DNA of 64,000 nt from Aristolochia californica. Its lineage: Eukaryota; Streptophyta; Magnoliopsida; Piperales; Aristolochiaceae. The position numbers and the translations under genes were made by a program. The stretch covers positions 35,556,908 to 35,620,907 of the forward strand of contig JARWKL010000002.1 of assembly GCA_029961685.1 (NCBI GenBank), in the 5' to 3' direction. The notes under the pieces are model-generated. The model was not told the DNA's origin and made no database searches. It saw only the letters and a list, made by a program, of their open reading frames with translations. Below are positions 48,709 to 58,340 of this stretch, one piece after another; position 1 is the first letter of the stretch; every line of letters starts with the position of its first letter.

Positions 48709-48932
48709 AAGAGTTCTAGTTTGAGTTATGTGCGTCTTTTATCTATATTGAGTTATTTAATTATGCTATGACTTATCTTTAAGTATTAGAGTTTGGGTGT
48801 AATTGGGACAAAGGTAGTTTTATTGTAATTGGACTCTACTACCTTCCTCTATTATAAATAGAGGTTCATGTACTCTGATTATAATAACTTACTGAAGTCA
48901 AGGAAGTATTTCTCTTTTCCATATATTCAACA
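48709..48932 (+). repeat. truncated 3' LTR of element D
   Basis: Matches the last ~225 bp of the 5' LTR from AGTTCTAGTTTGAGTTATG to ATTCAACA. The first half is missing where the gypsy gag joins. Confidence 0.85.
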
Positions 48933-49325
48933 TATAGGTTCGCCTCGAGGTGAAACTACGTTCTATTTTCCACTGTTGTAGTAATCCACTATAAAGATGA
49001 AATAGTTTACAAGAGAAATCGCACACACTTACTAGTGTTTTCTCTAACCTCTCTCAGGCTACAACCCAACTCCTTCTCAGTGATGATAAAACTCTAATAG
49101 TGACGGCCCTCAATTATAAAGAGAAAATTAGGGCAACTGCAATACAAGTATAAAATTCTCAAATTGCCCTTAATGAAACAATAGTTAATATATCGTGGAC
49201 CGGGTGGTGGCTCCGCCCCCACACCCCAGCAAGGGGGGCTTCCCACCCCCATGTTAACCTTACCATGAAGGTAAACCCATGTACCGACTCAGCGTAGGGC
49301 GTTGATTAGGCTTCCCAACTTAACA
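48933..49325 (-). repeat. copia I 5' LTR (second part)
   Basis: Resumes at TATAGGTTCGCCTCGAGGTG and ends at 49325 (complement start TGTTAAGTTGGGAAG). Collinear in complement with 7165-7560, including CTACGCTGAGTCGGTAC. The outer end is the boundary with the inverted-repeat element. Confidence 0.82.
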
Positions 49326-49910
49326 CTTGAAAATCCAAGTATTTCAGATACTTCTCCTTCAAGAGCATCTCAAGGTCTAAAGCGTCAAAGCCAAATTCAA
49401 GACCTCAAACACAATTGAAGAACATCTCTTGAAGAAGCACCCACAAGGAAGAAGACAAAAAGAAAAGTTGACTTCAAGCATTATAGACCAATATCTTAAC
49501 TCAGTCAATTTTTGTAAGAGAGCATTCCAAACTTCCTACTCCTTACGTACATTTTTTGAACTTGGAGCTTTAGGCTATAATTTTCACCTAAACATGTTTA
49601 CGATCATCATAAACATCATTTAGAAACATGTTTACGATCATCATAAACATCATTTAGAAACATGTTAGAGCACTTAGAGAAAATTTTCCATGCTTTAAAA
49701 AGTCTACATTGTTAAACTGGCATTGGAATTATCGATCAGCCACTGGTAATGATCGATCATCCAGAACTGTGCATGCCAAAAGTATAAAGCATGGTCGATC
49801 AACCATAGTCGATTGATCGATCATCCAGGACATGGCCATTTCATGCTATAATGCATGATTGATCATCCCACTTGGATTGATAGATCATTACTGTCAAGAG
49901 AAGCAGAATT
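49326..49910. repeat. left inverted arm
   Basis: Examples of pairing: TTGAAGAAGCACCCACAAGG with the complement of 54530-54550, AAACATGTTAGAGCACTTAG with the complement of 54350-54370, and ATGGCCATTTCATGCTAT with the complement of 51475-51495. A 42-bp word containing TTTACGATCATCATAAAC is tandemly repeated at 49590-49660. Dense in GATCGATCA-like palindromic words. Confidence 0.85.
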
Positions 49911-50378
49911 TTCATGGAATGATCAATCATCTCTCCAATCATCTCTCCTAATTGATTGATCAGTTAGAACCTTGCCAATAAGGGACATAAAACAAGATTG
50001 ATTATAGGAAAATACACTAATCAATCATACTTGAATTGCACAGCCAGTGGGAATCTCGATTGATCGATCATGCACTAATCATGATCAATCTACTTGACTT
50101 TTTTGGACCAACGGTAACATATCGATCGATCAGCCTATCAATCAATAATCCACTGTCTAATAGAAAAGTAGCCTTTATGATTGATTGATTGACCAATCAC
50201 TTAACAATGATTGATGAATCAAAGTACTGATTTTTTGCAAATGGGCAAATAACGGTTAGTTTGAGTTGGGCAAGCTATAAATGCTCCACTAAACTATGAG
50301 TAAAGGAGTGAATGAGCTTTTCTTGGTATTTCTTCAAGCCACAATCCTTCATCTTGCAAATTTTCATCAAAGTGTTTT

Positions 50379-50386
<8 letters not shown>

Positions 50387-50416
<30 letters not shown>
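50387..50416. repeat. GA microsatellite
   Basis: About 15 uninterrupted GA units, followed by GTTCAAAAAATC. Confidence 0.9.
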
Positions 50417-50419
<3 letters not shown>

Positions 50420-50507
50420 AAAAAATCTTCATTCTCTTTCAATCAGCCTTGCATTCATTATAATATAAGCTTCTTGATATTTTCACAACGTGCTACAAAG
50501 GAGGACG

Positions 50508-50873
50508 CAATTTGAATCTCTCAAAGAGAAGCATCTCTCCAAGTCAGGGTGTAACTTTTCCCTTTGTTTTTTATGTATTTATGATAGGTTCATCTAGAAC
50601 TTGTTAATCTAGGTAGAAAGGCCTAGCTAGAGCTAGAATCTAGCCGCAATCTCTTGGGAAGTCTGGCATTGTGCAAAACAAAGGAGGAGGCAATTTGAAT
50701 CTCTCAAAGAGAAGCATCTCTCCAAGTAAGGGTGTAACTTTTCCCTTTGTTTTTTATGTATTTATGATAGGTTCATCTAGAACCTATTAATCTAGGTAGA
50801 AAGGCCTAGCTAGAGCTAGAATGTAGTTGCAATCTCTTGGGAAGATTCGCATTGTGAAAAATTGTGTATTGAG
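50508..50873. repeat. 183-bp tandem duplication
   Basis: CAATTTGAATCTCTCAAAGAG to the TTGGGAAG/CATTGTG segment occurs twice, 183 bp apart, with few differences. Confidence 0.9.
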
Positions 50874-51409
50874 TTACACATGACCAAAGAGAGTTGAAAT
50901 TTCTTTTATAATTTTCCAGCTATTATAGATTAATAGTAGAATTTTCCCAAGGGTTCTTGGGTGATGATTACCACTAGGGGAACATCGATAACAAAAAAAT
51001 CTATTTGTCCCTATGGTGTGTGCATATTGTTATTTATGTTGAAATATTTTTATGCATGAATTTTTAATCACACACACAAGTTGTTTTTAATTTGAATATC
51101 TCAATTCACCGCTCCCTCTCCCCAGGCCCCCTCTTGAGAAGCCACCTAGGCAAACAAGCTAAAAGTGGTATAAAGAGAGCTAGAATCTCTTTGTGTATTT
51201 CTAGCTATTAGAGCTTTGAAATAGTGGAATTTCCTAAGTAGGGGAACATCGAGAACAAAAATTCTTTTGTCTCCTATGGTGTGAGATTGCTTATTTACAT
51301 TGAATTTGATACATTTTATGCTTTTCATTATATGCCTAAGTTAAGCCTTTTAATTCAAAAATCTCAATTCACTCATCTGAAGGAGCCACCTTGGCCAACA
51401 TCATTCAAT

Positions 51410-51596
51410 GTAAAATTTACTTGCTTGGACAGTATTGATCGATCAGTATAAGTGGTTTGATGGATCATGCTTTATAGCATGAAATGGCCATATTATGGTT
51501 GATCGATCATGTTTTATAAACTTGGCTTGTGCACTTCTGGATGATTGATCATTGGCAAAGTTTGATCAATCATTCCAGTGCCAATTCATTTAATTT
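51410..51596. repeat. right inverted arm, inner piece
   Basis: Complement of 49705-49910, including GATCGATCAACCAT and CCAGAAGTGCACA. Ends at AATTT, where the D' element inserted. Confidence 0.85.
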
Positions 51597-52018
51597 TGTT
51601 GGAAGATAAGGCCCAAGCCCACACGACCAAGGAAGACCCATAGATCCAAGTGTGTAGGAAGATGGAGCCAAGCCCATAAGACCATGGAAGACCCATGCAG
51701 AGATATAGAAGACGGGCTCAAGGCCCACAGATCAAGGAGAAGGTCCATAGGCCTACATACAATGATGGCAGGATGGTAAATAAAGAGTCATCTCATAGAG
51801 ATAGCATTGATTTAATTAAATTAAAATTATAGGGTTAAAACCCTAAACCCTAAGTTCAGGGGTGTTATTGTAATACAATAGTCTCATTAATCTATAAGTA
51901 GAGCTTCAGGGGGAGGGTTAGGAAATCAAATCCATAACCTCTTCTTGCTCTTGTTTTCTCTCAATGAGTCCCTTTCTCTTTTTCTCCATGAGCTAAATCC
52001 ATGGAGTCCTGAAAATCA
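51597..52018 (+). repeat. 5' LTR of element D'
   Basis: TGTTGGAAGATAAGGCCC to GAAAATCAAC, with AATCTATAAGTAGAGC as a TATA-like element. Collinear with 53889-54314. Confidence 0.88.
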
Positions 52019-52032
52019 ACATGGTATTAGAG

Positions 52033-53877
52033 CATTGATTTTCAGGATCCAAATCTATGGTTTTCAAGATAAAAAAAAAACCATTATTTTTTTCGTTGCT
52101 CATACTTTGCTTACTTTTTGTCATATTGTTGTTATTGTTTTTTATTCTTACTCTATTCGGCTGGCTTTCTCGCTCCCATTGTTGCCATGGACCCAGTTAA
52201 CTTGCAATCTCTTCTCTCTTTGATGGCAGAAAAAAAATGAAGGTGGAAAGAGAAGATATCAGTTTCTGCCAGTTTTGAGCGGCTTGTGCTGCTTCACCGG
52301 CCTCTATTCCAGAAAACTCATCACCAACTCTGTCTCTGCAGAAACAAAAATACGTTATAATTTTTCTCTGAAACTCTCTGCTGGTCATCTTACTCTTTGT
52401 GTTTGAATTTGATCGAAAGCTTGCCGGAATGGTTTATTTTTTGACTGCTGGAAACCTCCCGATTATTTTCGGTTGTCTCCGATAAATAACATAGTATTTC
52501 CAGCCTGGTTCATGGTATTTCCAGTGTAATATTCTACCAATGATTCTTGCACTGTTTATCCGAAAGTTGTCTTTCCTTCGCTACCTTATTTCCAAATCGT
52601 TACTAGTAATTATACATGCTACTGATTTTTTTTTTATTTCTTATTCTAGAAACTCTTCTCATCATCGGCTACGCCTTCTCTGGTTTTTGACTCTGTTTGG
52701 AAGCGGGGAGGAAGACGACCACCGTTGCCATTTTAAAGTGTTTCCTAAGTTAGGAAACTGAATTGAATCCAACACATTACCATAGTGAATATATTATTCT
52801 TACCAAGTTTCCCGAGCGCCAGGATCTTGTTGTCATTTCTAGACTGTTTGAGCCGAGTCCTTCGACATTGGGGAAGAGAAGAAGATGTTGAAAATTAAAA
52901 TTCTTCCTAAGTTAGGAAGCCCTGGATTAAATCCGGGTCGCACCCGTTCTGCCCAACCCGGATCAGGCAGGTTAACCCAGCGGGCAGGCGTCAGACTCTA
53001 TTTTGTTTTGCTCGGGTTAATCCAACGGTCTGGGCCAACTTGGTCTGAGCCAACTCAGTCGGGTCAACCCAGTCCGGGTCAATCTGACTCGGCCCACTTA
53101 TTTTCTCCCTCGATATACGTGTCTGGACCAAAGCGTATACATATTTCTGCAATGACTCGGATATATTGGTCTAATATTTGACTTGGCGCGACTCAATAAA
53201 TATTTCTCCAGCTGGATTATTATTTTGAAGAATTGACAGATTATTCCTTGGTCAACATATTATTTGGTTCAAATATGTGCATTAGATTATTTCATGGGTC
53301 AATTTTACAAGGATTATATTGGATCGTGTTATATGGGCCCAACCCCATTTCAGTTGCTGTTATTGAGTCTCTTTGATGAGACATTATTATTGAAGAAGAG
53401 GTGGCCTCATACCATTATTTATTTGTCCCCGTCAAAAATATAAAAAATATTTGCGGTTGGGATTCCATGACGGAGGAACTTAATATGTCATCAAAAATAT
53501 AAAAAATATCCATGGTTTTGATTCCATCACGAAGGAACTTAATACCCCGTCAAAATATAAAAAATGTCAATGGTTTTTATTCCATGATGGAGGAACTTAA
53601 TACCCCGTAAAAAATAACAAATGTCAACGGTTGGGATTCCATAATGGAGGAACTTAATACCCCATCAAAAATATCAAATGTCAACTGTTGGGACACCATG
53701 ATGGAGGAACTTATTATTACATCTATGTTATACCCCCTTAAATTGGCCAGTTGGGCCTCGTGGAAGAGAGCACCAGTGTGAGGAAGAGTGTTGGAAGATG
53801 GGAGGACTGTCATTTTCTACAAAAGATTATATACATCATTTGCAGCAAGCTAGGAGTTCATGATGTTCTCTCTCCCC
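52033..53877 (+). other. non-coding interior of element D'
   Basis: Contains a C/T-rich part, a stretch near 52910-53110 of repeated CCGGGT / CTGGGTTGAC-like words, and five tandem ~58-bp units at 53425-53715. The small open frames have no homology I can recognise. Confidence 0.65.
53425..53715. repeat. five ~58-bp tandem units
   Basis: GGAGGAACTTAAT or GAAGGAACTTAAT recurs at about 53472, 53531, 53589, 53646 and 53703, each preceded by a GGTTxxGATTCCAT word. Confidence 0.88.
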
Positions 53878-53888
53878 TAGGTTGAGGG

Positions 53889-54314
53889 GGAGTGTTGGAA
53901 GATAGGGCCCAAACCCACACAATCAAGGAAGGCCCATAGATCCAAGTGTGTTGGAAGATGGGCCCAAACCCATAAGACTAAGGAAGACCCATACATCCAA
54001 GAGATATAGAAGATGGGCTCAAGGCCCACAGATCAAGGAGAAGACCCATATGTCCACATATAATGATGGCATGATGGTAAATAAAGAATCATCTCCTAGA
54101 GATGGCATTGATGTAATTAAGTTAAAGTTCTAGGGTTAAAACCCTAAGTTCAGGGGTATTATTGTAATACAATAGTCTCATTAATCTATAAATAGAGCTT
54201 CAGGGGGAGGGTTAGGAAATCAAATCCATAACCTCTTCTTCCTCTTGTTTTCTCTCAATGAGTCCCTTTCTCTTTTTCTCTATGAGCTAAATCCATGGAG
54301 TCCTGAAAATCAAA
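53889..54314 (+). repeat. 3' LTR of element D'
   Basis: TGTTGGAAGATAGGGCCC to GAAAATCAAA, directly after the polypurine tract, followed by AATTT. Confidence 0.88.
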
Positions 54315-54570
54315 AATTTTACCTTTGAAAGCATGGAAATGATTGAATCTAAGTGCTCTAACATGTTTGAAAATATGTAAATGATATCTTAAAATATGTA
54401 TGGATGCAATAAATGTCCTTTAGTTTCATGTTTAACAGTGTATTATGTGGGTGACTCTCTCTTACATGGACTGAGTTTTGATATACATCAATGACTTCTA
54501 AACTCTAGTCCTCACATTGTCTTCTTCTTCAAGGGTACTTCTTCAAGACTAGATTTTTCGTGATGCTTGA
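54315..54570. repeat. right inverted arm, middle piece
   Basis: Complement of about 49410-49700. It ends at CTTGA, where element J inserted, and resumes at 59180 with CTTAAGGTCTTGAG. Confidence 0.85.
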
Positions 54571-54931
54571 TGTTATGCATGCAATAAAATTATTATTTTA
54601 ATTTTTTTCCTTAATTTACTTTATTTTATTTTATTTTAGTTAAAGAATTAATAGGCCACAAGGTCATTTTTGAAATATTTTATTTATAGGGGTATTTTTG
54701 TAATATTTTATTTTAAACCTTGTAAAGGTGAACCCTATTTAAGGGGTAAGAGTAATGAGAAAGACATGCGTTGATGTAGAGGTCAAACAAGGGTTTTGAG
54801 TTTTCCTCAACGAGCTCAGGGGTGTGTGTTCTCCTTAACGAACCTAGGGTTTTCAAGCTTCCCTTTGGCTTGATCTTCATCTTTCTCTTCTTCTTCCCTA
54901 TGAATCATGTGTCAGATCTAGGACCATAACA
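54571..54931 (+). repeat. 5' LTR of element J
   Basis: 361 bp TGTTATGCATGC to GACCATAACA. It includes AACCCTATTTAAGGGG, as in element A, and a CT-rich tail. Collinear with 58824-59179. A further truncated copy is at 61905-62111. Confidence 0.9.
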
Positions 54932-54933
54932 AA

Positions 54934-54947
54934 TGGTAACAGAGTGG
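54934..54947 (+). other. probable primer-binding site of element J
   Basis: TGGTAACAGAGTGG, a degenerate version of TGGTATCAGAGC, 3 bp after the LTR. Confidence 0.65.
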
Positions 54948-54954
54948 GAACACA

Positions 54955-55389
54955 ATGAGCGATTCTTCGTCCCAAGAAAAAGGGTTTACCATACTCGATT
55001 TATTGGAAGAAGTACGTGATGGAATGCGTAGAACTTCCATTGAATTTTCTGCAATTATGAGTTATCTCGTAGAAAAGAAGGTCATACAACCTCAAATCTA
55101 TGAGCACGACAAATGTATAGAAGGAGAGGCAGCAGATGCGGTCTCGAACAGGCAGGAAACGCCAAAAATCAAAGAGCCTTCTGTCTCTCCAGCGGCGGCG
55201 ACATCCGAAATTGGGGACTCAGAAATTCCGAAATCAGAAGGGTATTCAGCACACCCTTCGTCGAAAAATCCAAAATGGGGTTCGACATCAAACCCTTCCT
55301 CGCTGGATGTCATACGTCTCCCTGAACAGAAGACGCATGAAATCCGAGAGCTCTCTGTCTCAGAAAAGCTCTCCGAACTCCCGAAATAA
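54955..55389 (+). CDS. leader ORF of element J, unrecognised 144-aa protein
   Basis: Starts MSDSSSQEKGFTILDLLEEV only 8 bp after the primer site, which is the usual place for gag. Residues 1-50 are predicted helical (LLEEVRDGMRR, FSAIMSYLVEKK). The rest is rich in Ser, Pro, Glu and Lys and probably disordered, with loose repeats (SEIPKSEGYSAHPSS, SLDVIRLPEQKTHEIREL). It ends at a TAA. Related but frame-shifted text (SEGYSTTP, SQEATHLPQVTQKTLRHL) continues to about 55720, so the original protein was longer. No zinc knuckle. It may be a degenerate gag; the function is unknown. Confidence 0.45.
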   Translation: MSDSSSQEKGFTILDLLEEVRDGMRRTSIEFSAIMSYLVEKKVIQPQIYEHDKCIEGEAADAVSNRQETPKIKEPSVSPAAATSEIGDSEIPKSEGYSAHPSSKNPKWGSTSNPSSLDVIRLPEQKTHEIRELSVSEKLSELPK

Positions 55390-55724
55390 GATGGCAGGGA
55401 CCCCAATTTTTGGAAATCGGAGGGGTATTCCACAACCCCCTTCTCACAGGAGGCCACACATCTTCCACAAGTGACGCAAAAAACTCTGAGACACCTCCCT
55501 CTCAAAAAATCGACAAGCGGAGAAGCCCCAAAGGGGTGTTGTTCACCGTCAGAAAAAGCCTAGCACAACTCCTTTCCGTTGGGTCCGTCGTTCCGGAAGC
55601 TGGCATGATGAGGAGAGAAAGGCAGAAAAGGCAACGGGAGCAAGGGGAGCTAGAATGCCTCTCAGCCCATGAGACAGAAAATCCCCTAGCGAAGAAGCCA
55701 CGACATCCTCCTGTTAGCCACTAG

Positions 55725-55999
55725 AGAAAAGGAGGCTCTGGCGGGGCCGTCGGACAAAATTCCGAGGGGATTTGACTTTTGGCCACCACCTCTCACTCTC
55801 AATCCACCTCTCGGCAGAACAGAGGGAAACCAATTTCCAAATTTGTCAGGGTAAGTATCGGCAACCTCAATTTTGTATTCAATCTTTCGCCAAGATAAGA
55901 AAATTTGTGCAGTTGTGTGATGAAGTGTCTGCAATACAAGATAAAATTTATTTGGGGATTCCAGGAAGGGACAAAAAAATCCAATGGATGTTATTTTAT
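55725..55999 (+). other. unassigned interior of element J
   Basis: Eroded reading frames between the leader ORF and the first clear gene fragment. The frame near 55850-55990 (FVQLCDEVSAIQDKIYLGIPG) is not recognised. Confidence 0.4.
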
Positions 56000-56133
56000 T
56001 TGTCTTTTACTGAGAACAACAACAGTGTGCATGTCCCATATATGTGTGTGCTTAATGGGATGCTTCTGCATGATAAGAAAGTTTTTGTTGGTCCAATCGT
56101 TCGTAAATAGGAGCGAGAAACTTCTGCAAACAA
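56000..56133 (+). pseudogene. captured poly(A)-binding protein, end of RRM2
   Basis: The frame reads VLNGMLLHDKKVFVGPIVRK, then ERETSANKTK after a TAG (56108). This matches the end of the second RNA-recognition motif and the linker to the third in plant cytoplasmic poly(A)-binding proteins. It stops where the PPR piece starts; the next PABP residues appear at about 56688. Confidence 0.8.
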
Positions 56134-56640
56134 GACAAAAAATTGTTTTGAGACTTATGTTAAGGAAATGGAGAAGTGCAAAACAGGCAGTAACTGGTCA
56201 ACATTTGATGTCTTACTCATATTGTATGGGCATTTTGGGAAACAAAGGAAATTAGAGGAGACTGGGCATACCAAACAAAAATTTCCATTTGTACGATATA
56301 AAAGCTTTGTTCTGGCAATCGAAGCCTTTGGAAGGATTGGACAACTAGACCGAGCTGAGGAATTATGGTTGGAGATGAAGTCCAAAAAATGGTGGAAGTG
56401 GACCGAGCACTTCAACTCTATTATATCTGTATAATGTAGACATGGGTTTGTAGATAAAGCATCTGAGCTATTTAAGGAAATGGAGACTAATGGCTGCAAG
56501 GCAAACCCCATTATGTTTAGGAACCTGGCTCTTGGCTATTTGAAAGCAGGCTTGGTAGAAGAAGCACTAAAGACACTTCAAATCGGATCAGATTATACCA
56601 CAAGCACTTGGGTTAGGAGATCAACACCGTGGATGGAAAC
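56134..56640 (+). pseudogene. captured pentatricopeptide-repeat (PPR) fragment
   Basis: Open text with PPR-type 35-residue units: SFVLAIEAFGRIGQLDRAEE, LWLEMKSKKWWK, FNSIISVYCRHGFVDKASEL, FKEMETNGCKANPIMFRNLA and LGYLKAGLVEEALKTL. PPR proteins are mainly organellar RNA-binding proteins. About three to four repeats are present. The frame changes near 56434. It is inserted between two collinear parts of the poly(A)-binding protein fragment. Confidence 0.8.
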
Positions 56641-56687
56641 CACACTTTTACTTGATGAAATATTTGCTGATATGGTAATGCAGATTT

Positions 56688-57045
56688 GAACAAAATATTT
56701 GGTGAGTATGGAAACACTACAAGTGTTGTAGTAATGAGAGAAGGAGATGGGAAATCCAAATGTTTTGGATTTGTTAACTTTGACAATGCAAAAGTTGCTA
56801 CTCTAGCTACTGAGGGGCTTAATGACAAAAAAAAAAATTGATGACAAGGAGTGGTATATTGGGTAGGCACAGAAGAAATCAGAAAGGGAGAAGGAATTGA
56901 AGGGACAATTTGAGCTTAATAATCAGGAGACTATAGACAAGTACCAAGGGGTGAACTTGTACTTGAAGAACCTGGATGACGGCATAGATGATGAGAAGCT
57001 GAAAGAATTGTTTTTTGCATTTAGTATAATTACTTCATGCCTTCA
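56688..57045 (+). pseudogene. captured poly(A)-binding protein, RRM3 to start of RRM4
   Basis: DLNKIFGEYGNTTSVVVM, then GKSKCFGFVNFDNAKVA (the RNP1-type motif of RRM3), DDKEWYIG and [36 protein letters not shown] and KLKELFFAF at the RRM4 start. These are strongly conserved in plant PABPs. A stop and a small indel in an A run (56826-56840) break it. No introns are seen. Confidence 0.9.
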
Positions 57046-57180
57046 TTTTTGTGAAAACAAAAGCAAATGGTCTGTAAATCCTAGTGATGGCTTGGAATCA
57101 AATCTTTGGCATGTCATGATAGTCGGATTTTGCCAAAACAGGAATGCTGGGAAACACTGAGTGTCTGTGAGGAGATGGAA
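57046..57180 (+). pseudogene. short unassigned or PPR-like piece
   Basis: Frame [16 protein letters not shown] with a shifted continuation LSVCEEME resembles one PPR unit (xxMIxGFCxNxxAxxALxVxEEM). Only about 30 residues, so tentative. Confidence 0.4.
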
Positions 57181-57830
57181 AAACAACAGGAGTCCAGTTA
57201 TGAAGAATTTGTGAAAGCAACAACTACTAATAACGAAATTCAGTTTGTTGTTACTAGCAATCCTGAGGTTGTTGTTGTTCTTTTCCCTGATTTAAAATCG
57301 AAGGATAATTTCATTGGTCTAGTAAAAAAAGAGCCTAAGCAGTTCGTGCCACATGAAAATACTATTGAAGAAGGCAAAATTTTAGAGTTTGTGGAGAATA
57401 ACAAGTTCCCACTAGTGACCACACTCACTGAGTTTAATTCCCTTACAATCTACTCTAGTTCCGTGAAGCTCCAAGTATTTGTTTTTGCGGAAACTAATGA
57501 TCTAAAAGACCCGCTTGTGCCTCTTCAAGATGTTGCTCGAAAAATTAAATCAAAGATAATGTTTTTATATGTTGATTTGAAAGATGATAACCTTGCAACA
57601 CCCTTTTTGACTTTGTTTTGGCTCGACTCAGAAGATCCTCTTGTGACAATGCTATTGGCTCTACGTATTTGTTGGACTTAGCTCCTACATCAAGCAATTT
57701 GAAAGAATTTTGCTCGAAGTTGTTGTAGGGTACTCTTCTGTCTTATTACAAATCATATCCGATACCAGATACTAAAGGAATTATTAAGGCTGTTGTTGGG
57801 AGAACATACTGGATTCGGGGATATCATGCA
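57181..57830 (+). pseudogene. captured protein disulfide isomerase-like fragment (PDIL1-5/1-6 type)
   Basis: A 165-residue stretch: SSYEEFVKATTTNNEIQFV, PEVVVVLFPDLKSKDNFIGL, LEFVENNKFPLVTTLTEFNS, VKLQVFVFAETNDLKDPL, QDVARKIKSKIMFLYVDL and ATPFLTLFWLDSEDP. After a frame change YLLDLAPTSSNLKEFC follows, then after a stop LLSYYKSYPIPDTKG and VVGRT. This corresponds to the redox-inactive b and b' thioredoxin-like domains and the start of the a' domain of ER-resident PDI-like proteins. The catalytic CxxC lies beyond the fragment. Intron-free. Confidence 0.85.
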
Positions 57831-57924
57831 GCACTTGGGTTTTTCCACCAATTATTTTGTACTGTTGTTGTGGCACTGCAACAACTAGTGCTGCCACTAG
57901 TGGAACTGCTGAAACCAGTGCTGC

Positions 57925-58150
57925 CAGCCAGCCAAGCAAACAAGGCTCCTGTGGCAATCCAGCATACACTACTGCCAGCCAGCCAAGCAAACAAGGCTGT
58001 TGTAGTAGTCCAGCATACATTGTTGCCATCCAACCAAGCAAACAAGGTTGTTGTGGCAGTCCAGCATACACTGCTGCCAGCCAGCCAAGCAAACAAGGCT
58101 ACTGTGGCAGTCCAGCATACACTGCTGCTAGCCAGCCTAGCCGAGGTGCT
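57925..58150 (+). repeat. 51-bp tandem repeat encoding a 17-residue unit
   Basis: GCCAAGCAAACAAGG or a variant recurs at 57931, 57982, 58033, 58084 and (degenerate) 58135, period exactly 51. One frame reads LPASQANKAxVAVQHT units and stays open across all copies. It lies between the PDI and ribophorin pieces and is not part of either known protein. Confidence 0.93.
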
Positions 58151-58340
58151 TCTTGAGGATGCAAATGGTTATTTGCATGCAATCAAGGCACTCTCCCAGA
58201 GTGCTGGAAAAGGGAAGTATGATTCCAGTGGTGCTGAGTCTAGTGCTTATGCTTCGGGGTTGGCACTTGAACCACTTGCAGGAACTCTTACATTAGCAAG
58301 TGCTGAACTTGATCAATCTGTGATTGGCATAGTGACTTTT
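58148..58340 (+). pseudogene. captured ribophorin II (oligosaccharyltransferase subunit) fragment
   Basis: VLLEDANGYLHAIKALSQ, SSGAESSAYASGLALEPLAG and LTLASAELDQSVIG match a luminal segment of plant ribophorin II/RPN2, a non-catalytic subunit of the ER oligosaccharyltransferase. About 60 residues, open and in frame with the 17-residue repeats. Identified from memory of the family motif KALSQSxGRWxYSS..ESS. Confidence 0.75.

Larger units (their letters stand above)
44906..48932 (+). mobile_element. Element D: coding-poor copia-type LTR element, inserted in the copia I LTR
   Basis: 5' LTR 44906-45347 (first bases TATTGG, decayed from TGTTGG), primer site at 45348, a non-coding interior, and a 5'-truncated 3' LTR ending at 48932. 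Flanks TACAG and TATAG agree at 4 of 5 positions. No gag or pol frame is visible in 45360-47130. A gypsy 5' end (47137-48706) is inserted in its interior just before the expected polypurine tract. Confidence 0.8.
49911..51409. other. middle of the inverted-arm element, no gene recognised
   Basis: GATTGATC/GATCGATC-rich to 50210. A GA microsatellite lies at 50387-50416. A 183-bp direct duplication (CAATTTGAATCTCTCAAAG at 50508 and 50691) reaches to about 50880. A looser repeat follows (AGGGGAACATCGA at about 50979 and 51240; CTCAATTCAC at 51100 and 51363). The CCCCTCTTGAGAAGCCACC stretch resembles the 3' end of some copia LTRs, but no clear element can be drawn. Confidence 0.6.
51597..54314 (+). 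mobile_element. Element D': coding-poor LTR element in the right inverted arm, TSD AATTT
   Basis: LTRs 51597-52018 and 53889-54314 in direct orientation. Primer site TGGTATTAGAGC at 52021-52032. Polypurine tract TTGAGGGGGAG at 53878-53888. AATTT at 51592-51596 and 54315-54319. The 1.9-kb interior shows no gag or pol. Its tail matches element D (TTATTATTGAAGAAGAGGTGG at 53380 and 46586), so the two are the same kind of non-autonomous element. Confidence 0.88.

Noticed and set aside
49700..50210. CRISPR-like or regularly spaced repeat array
   Set aside because: GATCGATC words are irregularly spaced, vary in sequence and occur in a plant nuclear context; there are no constant-length spacers.
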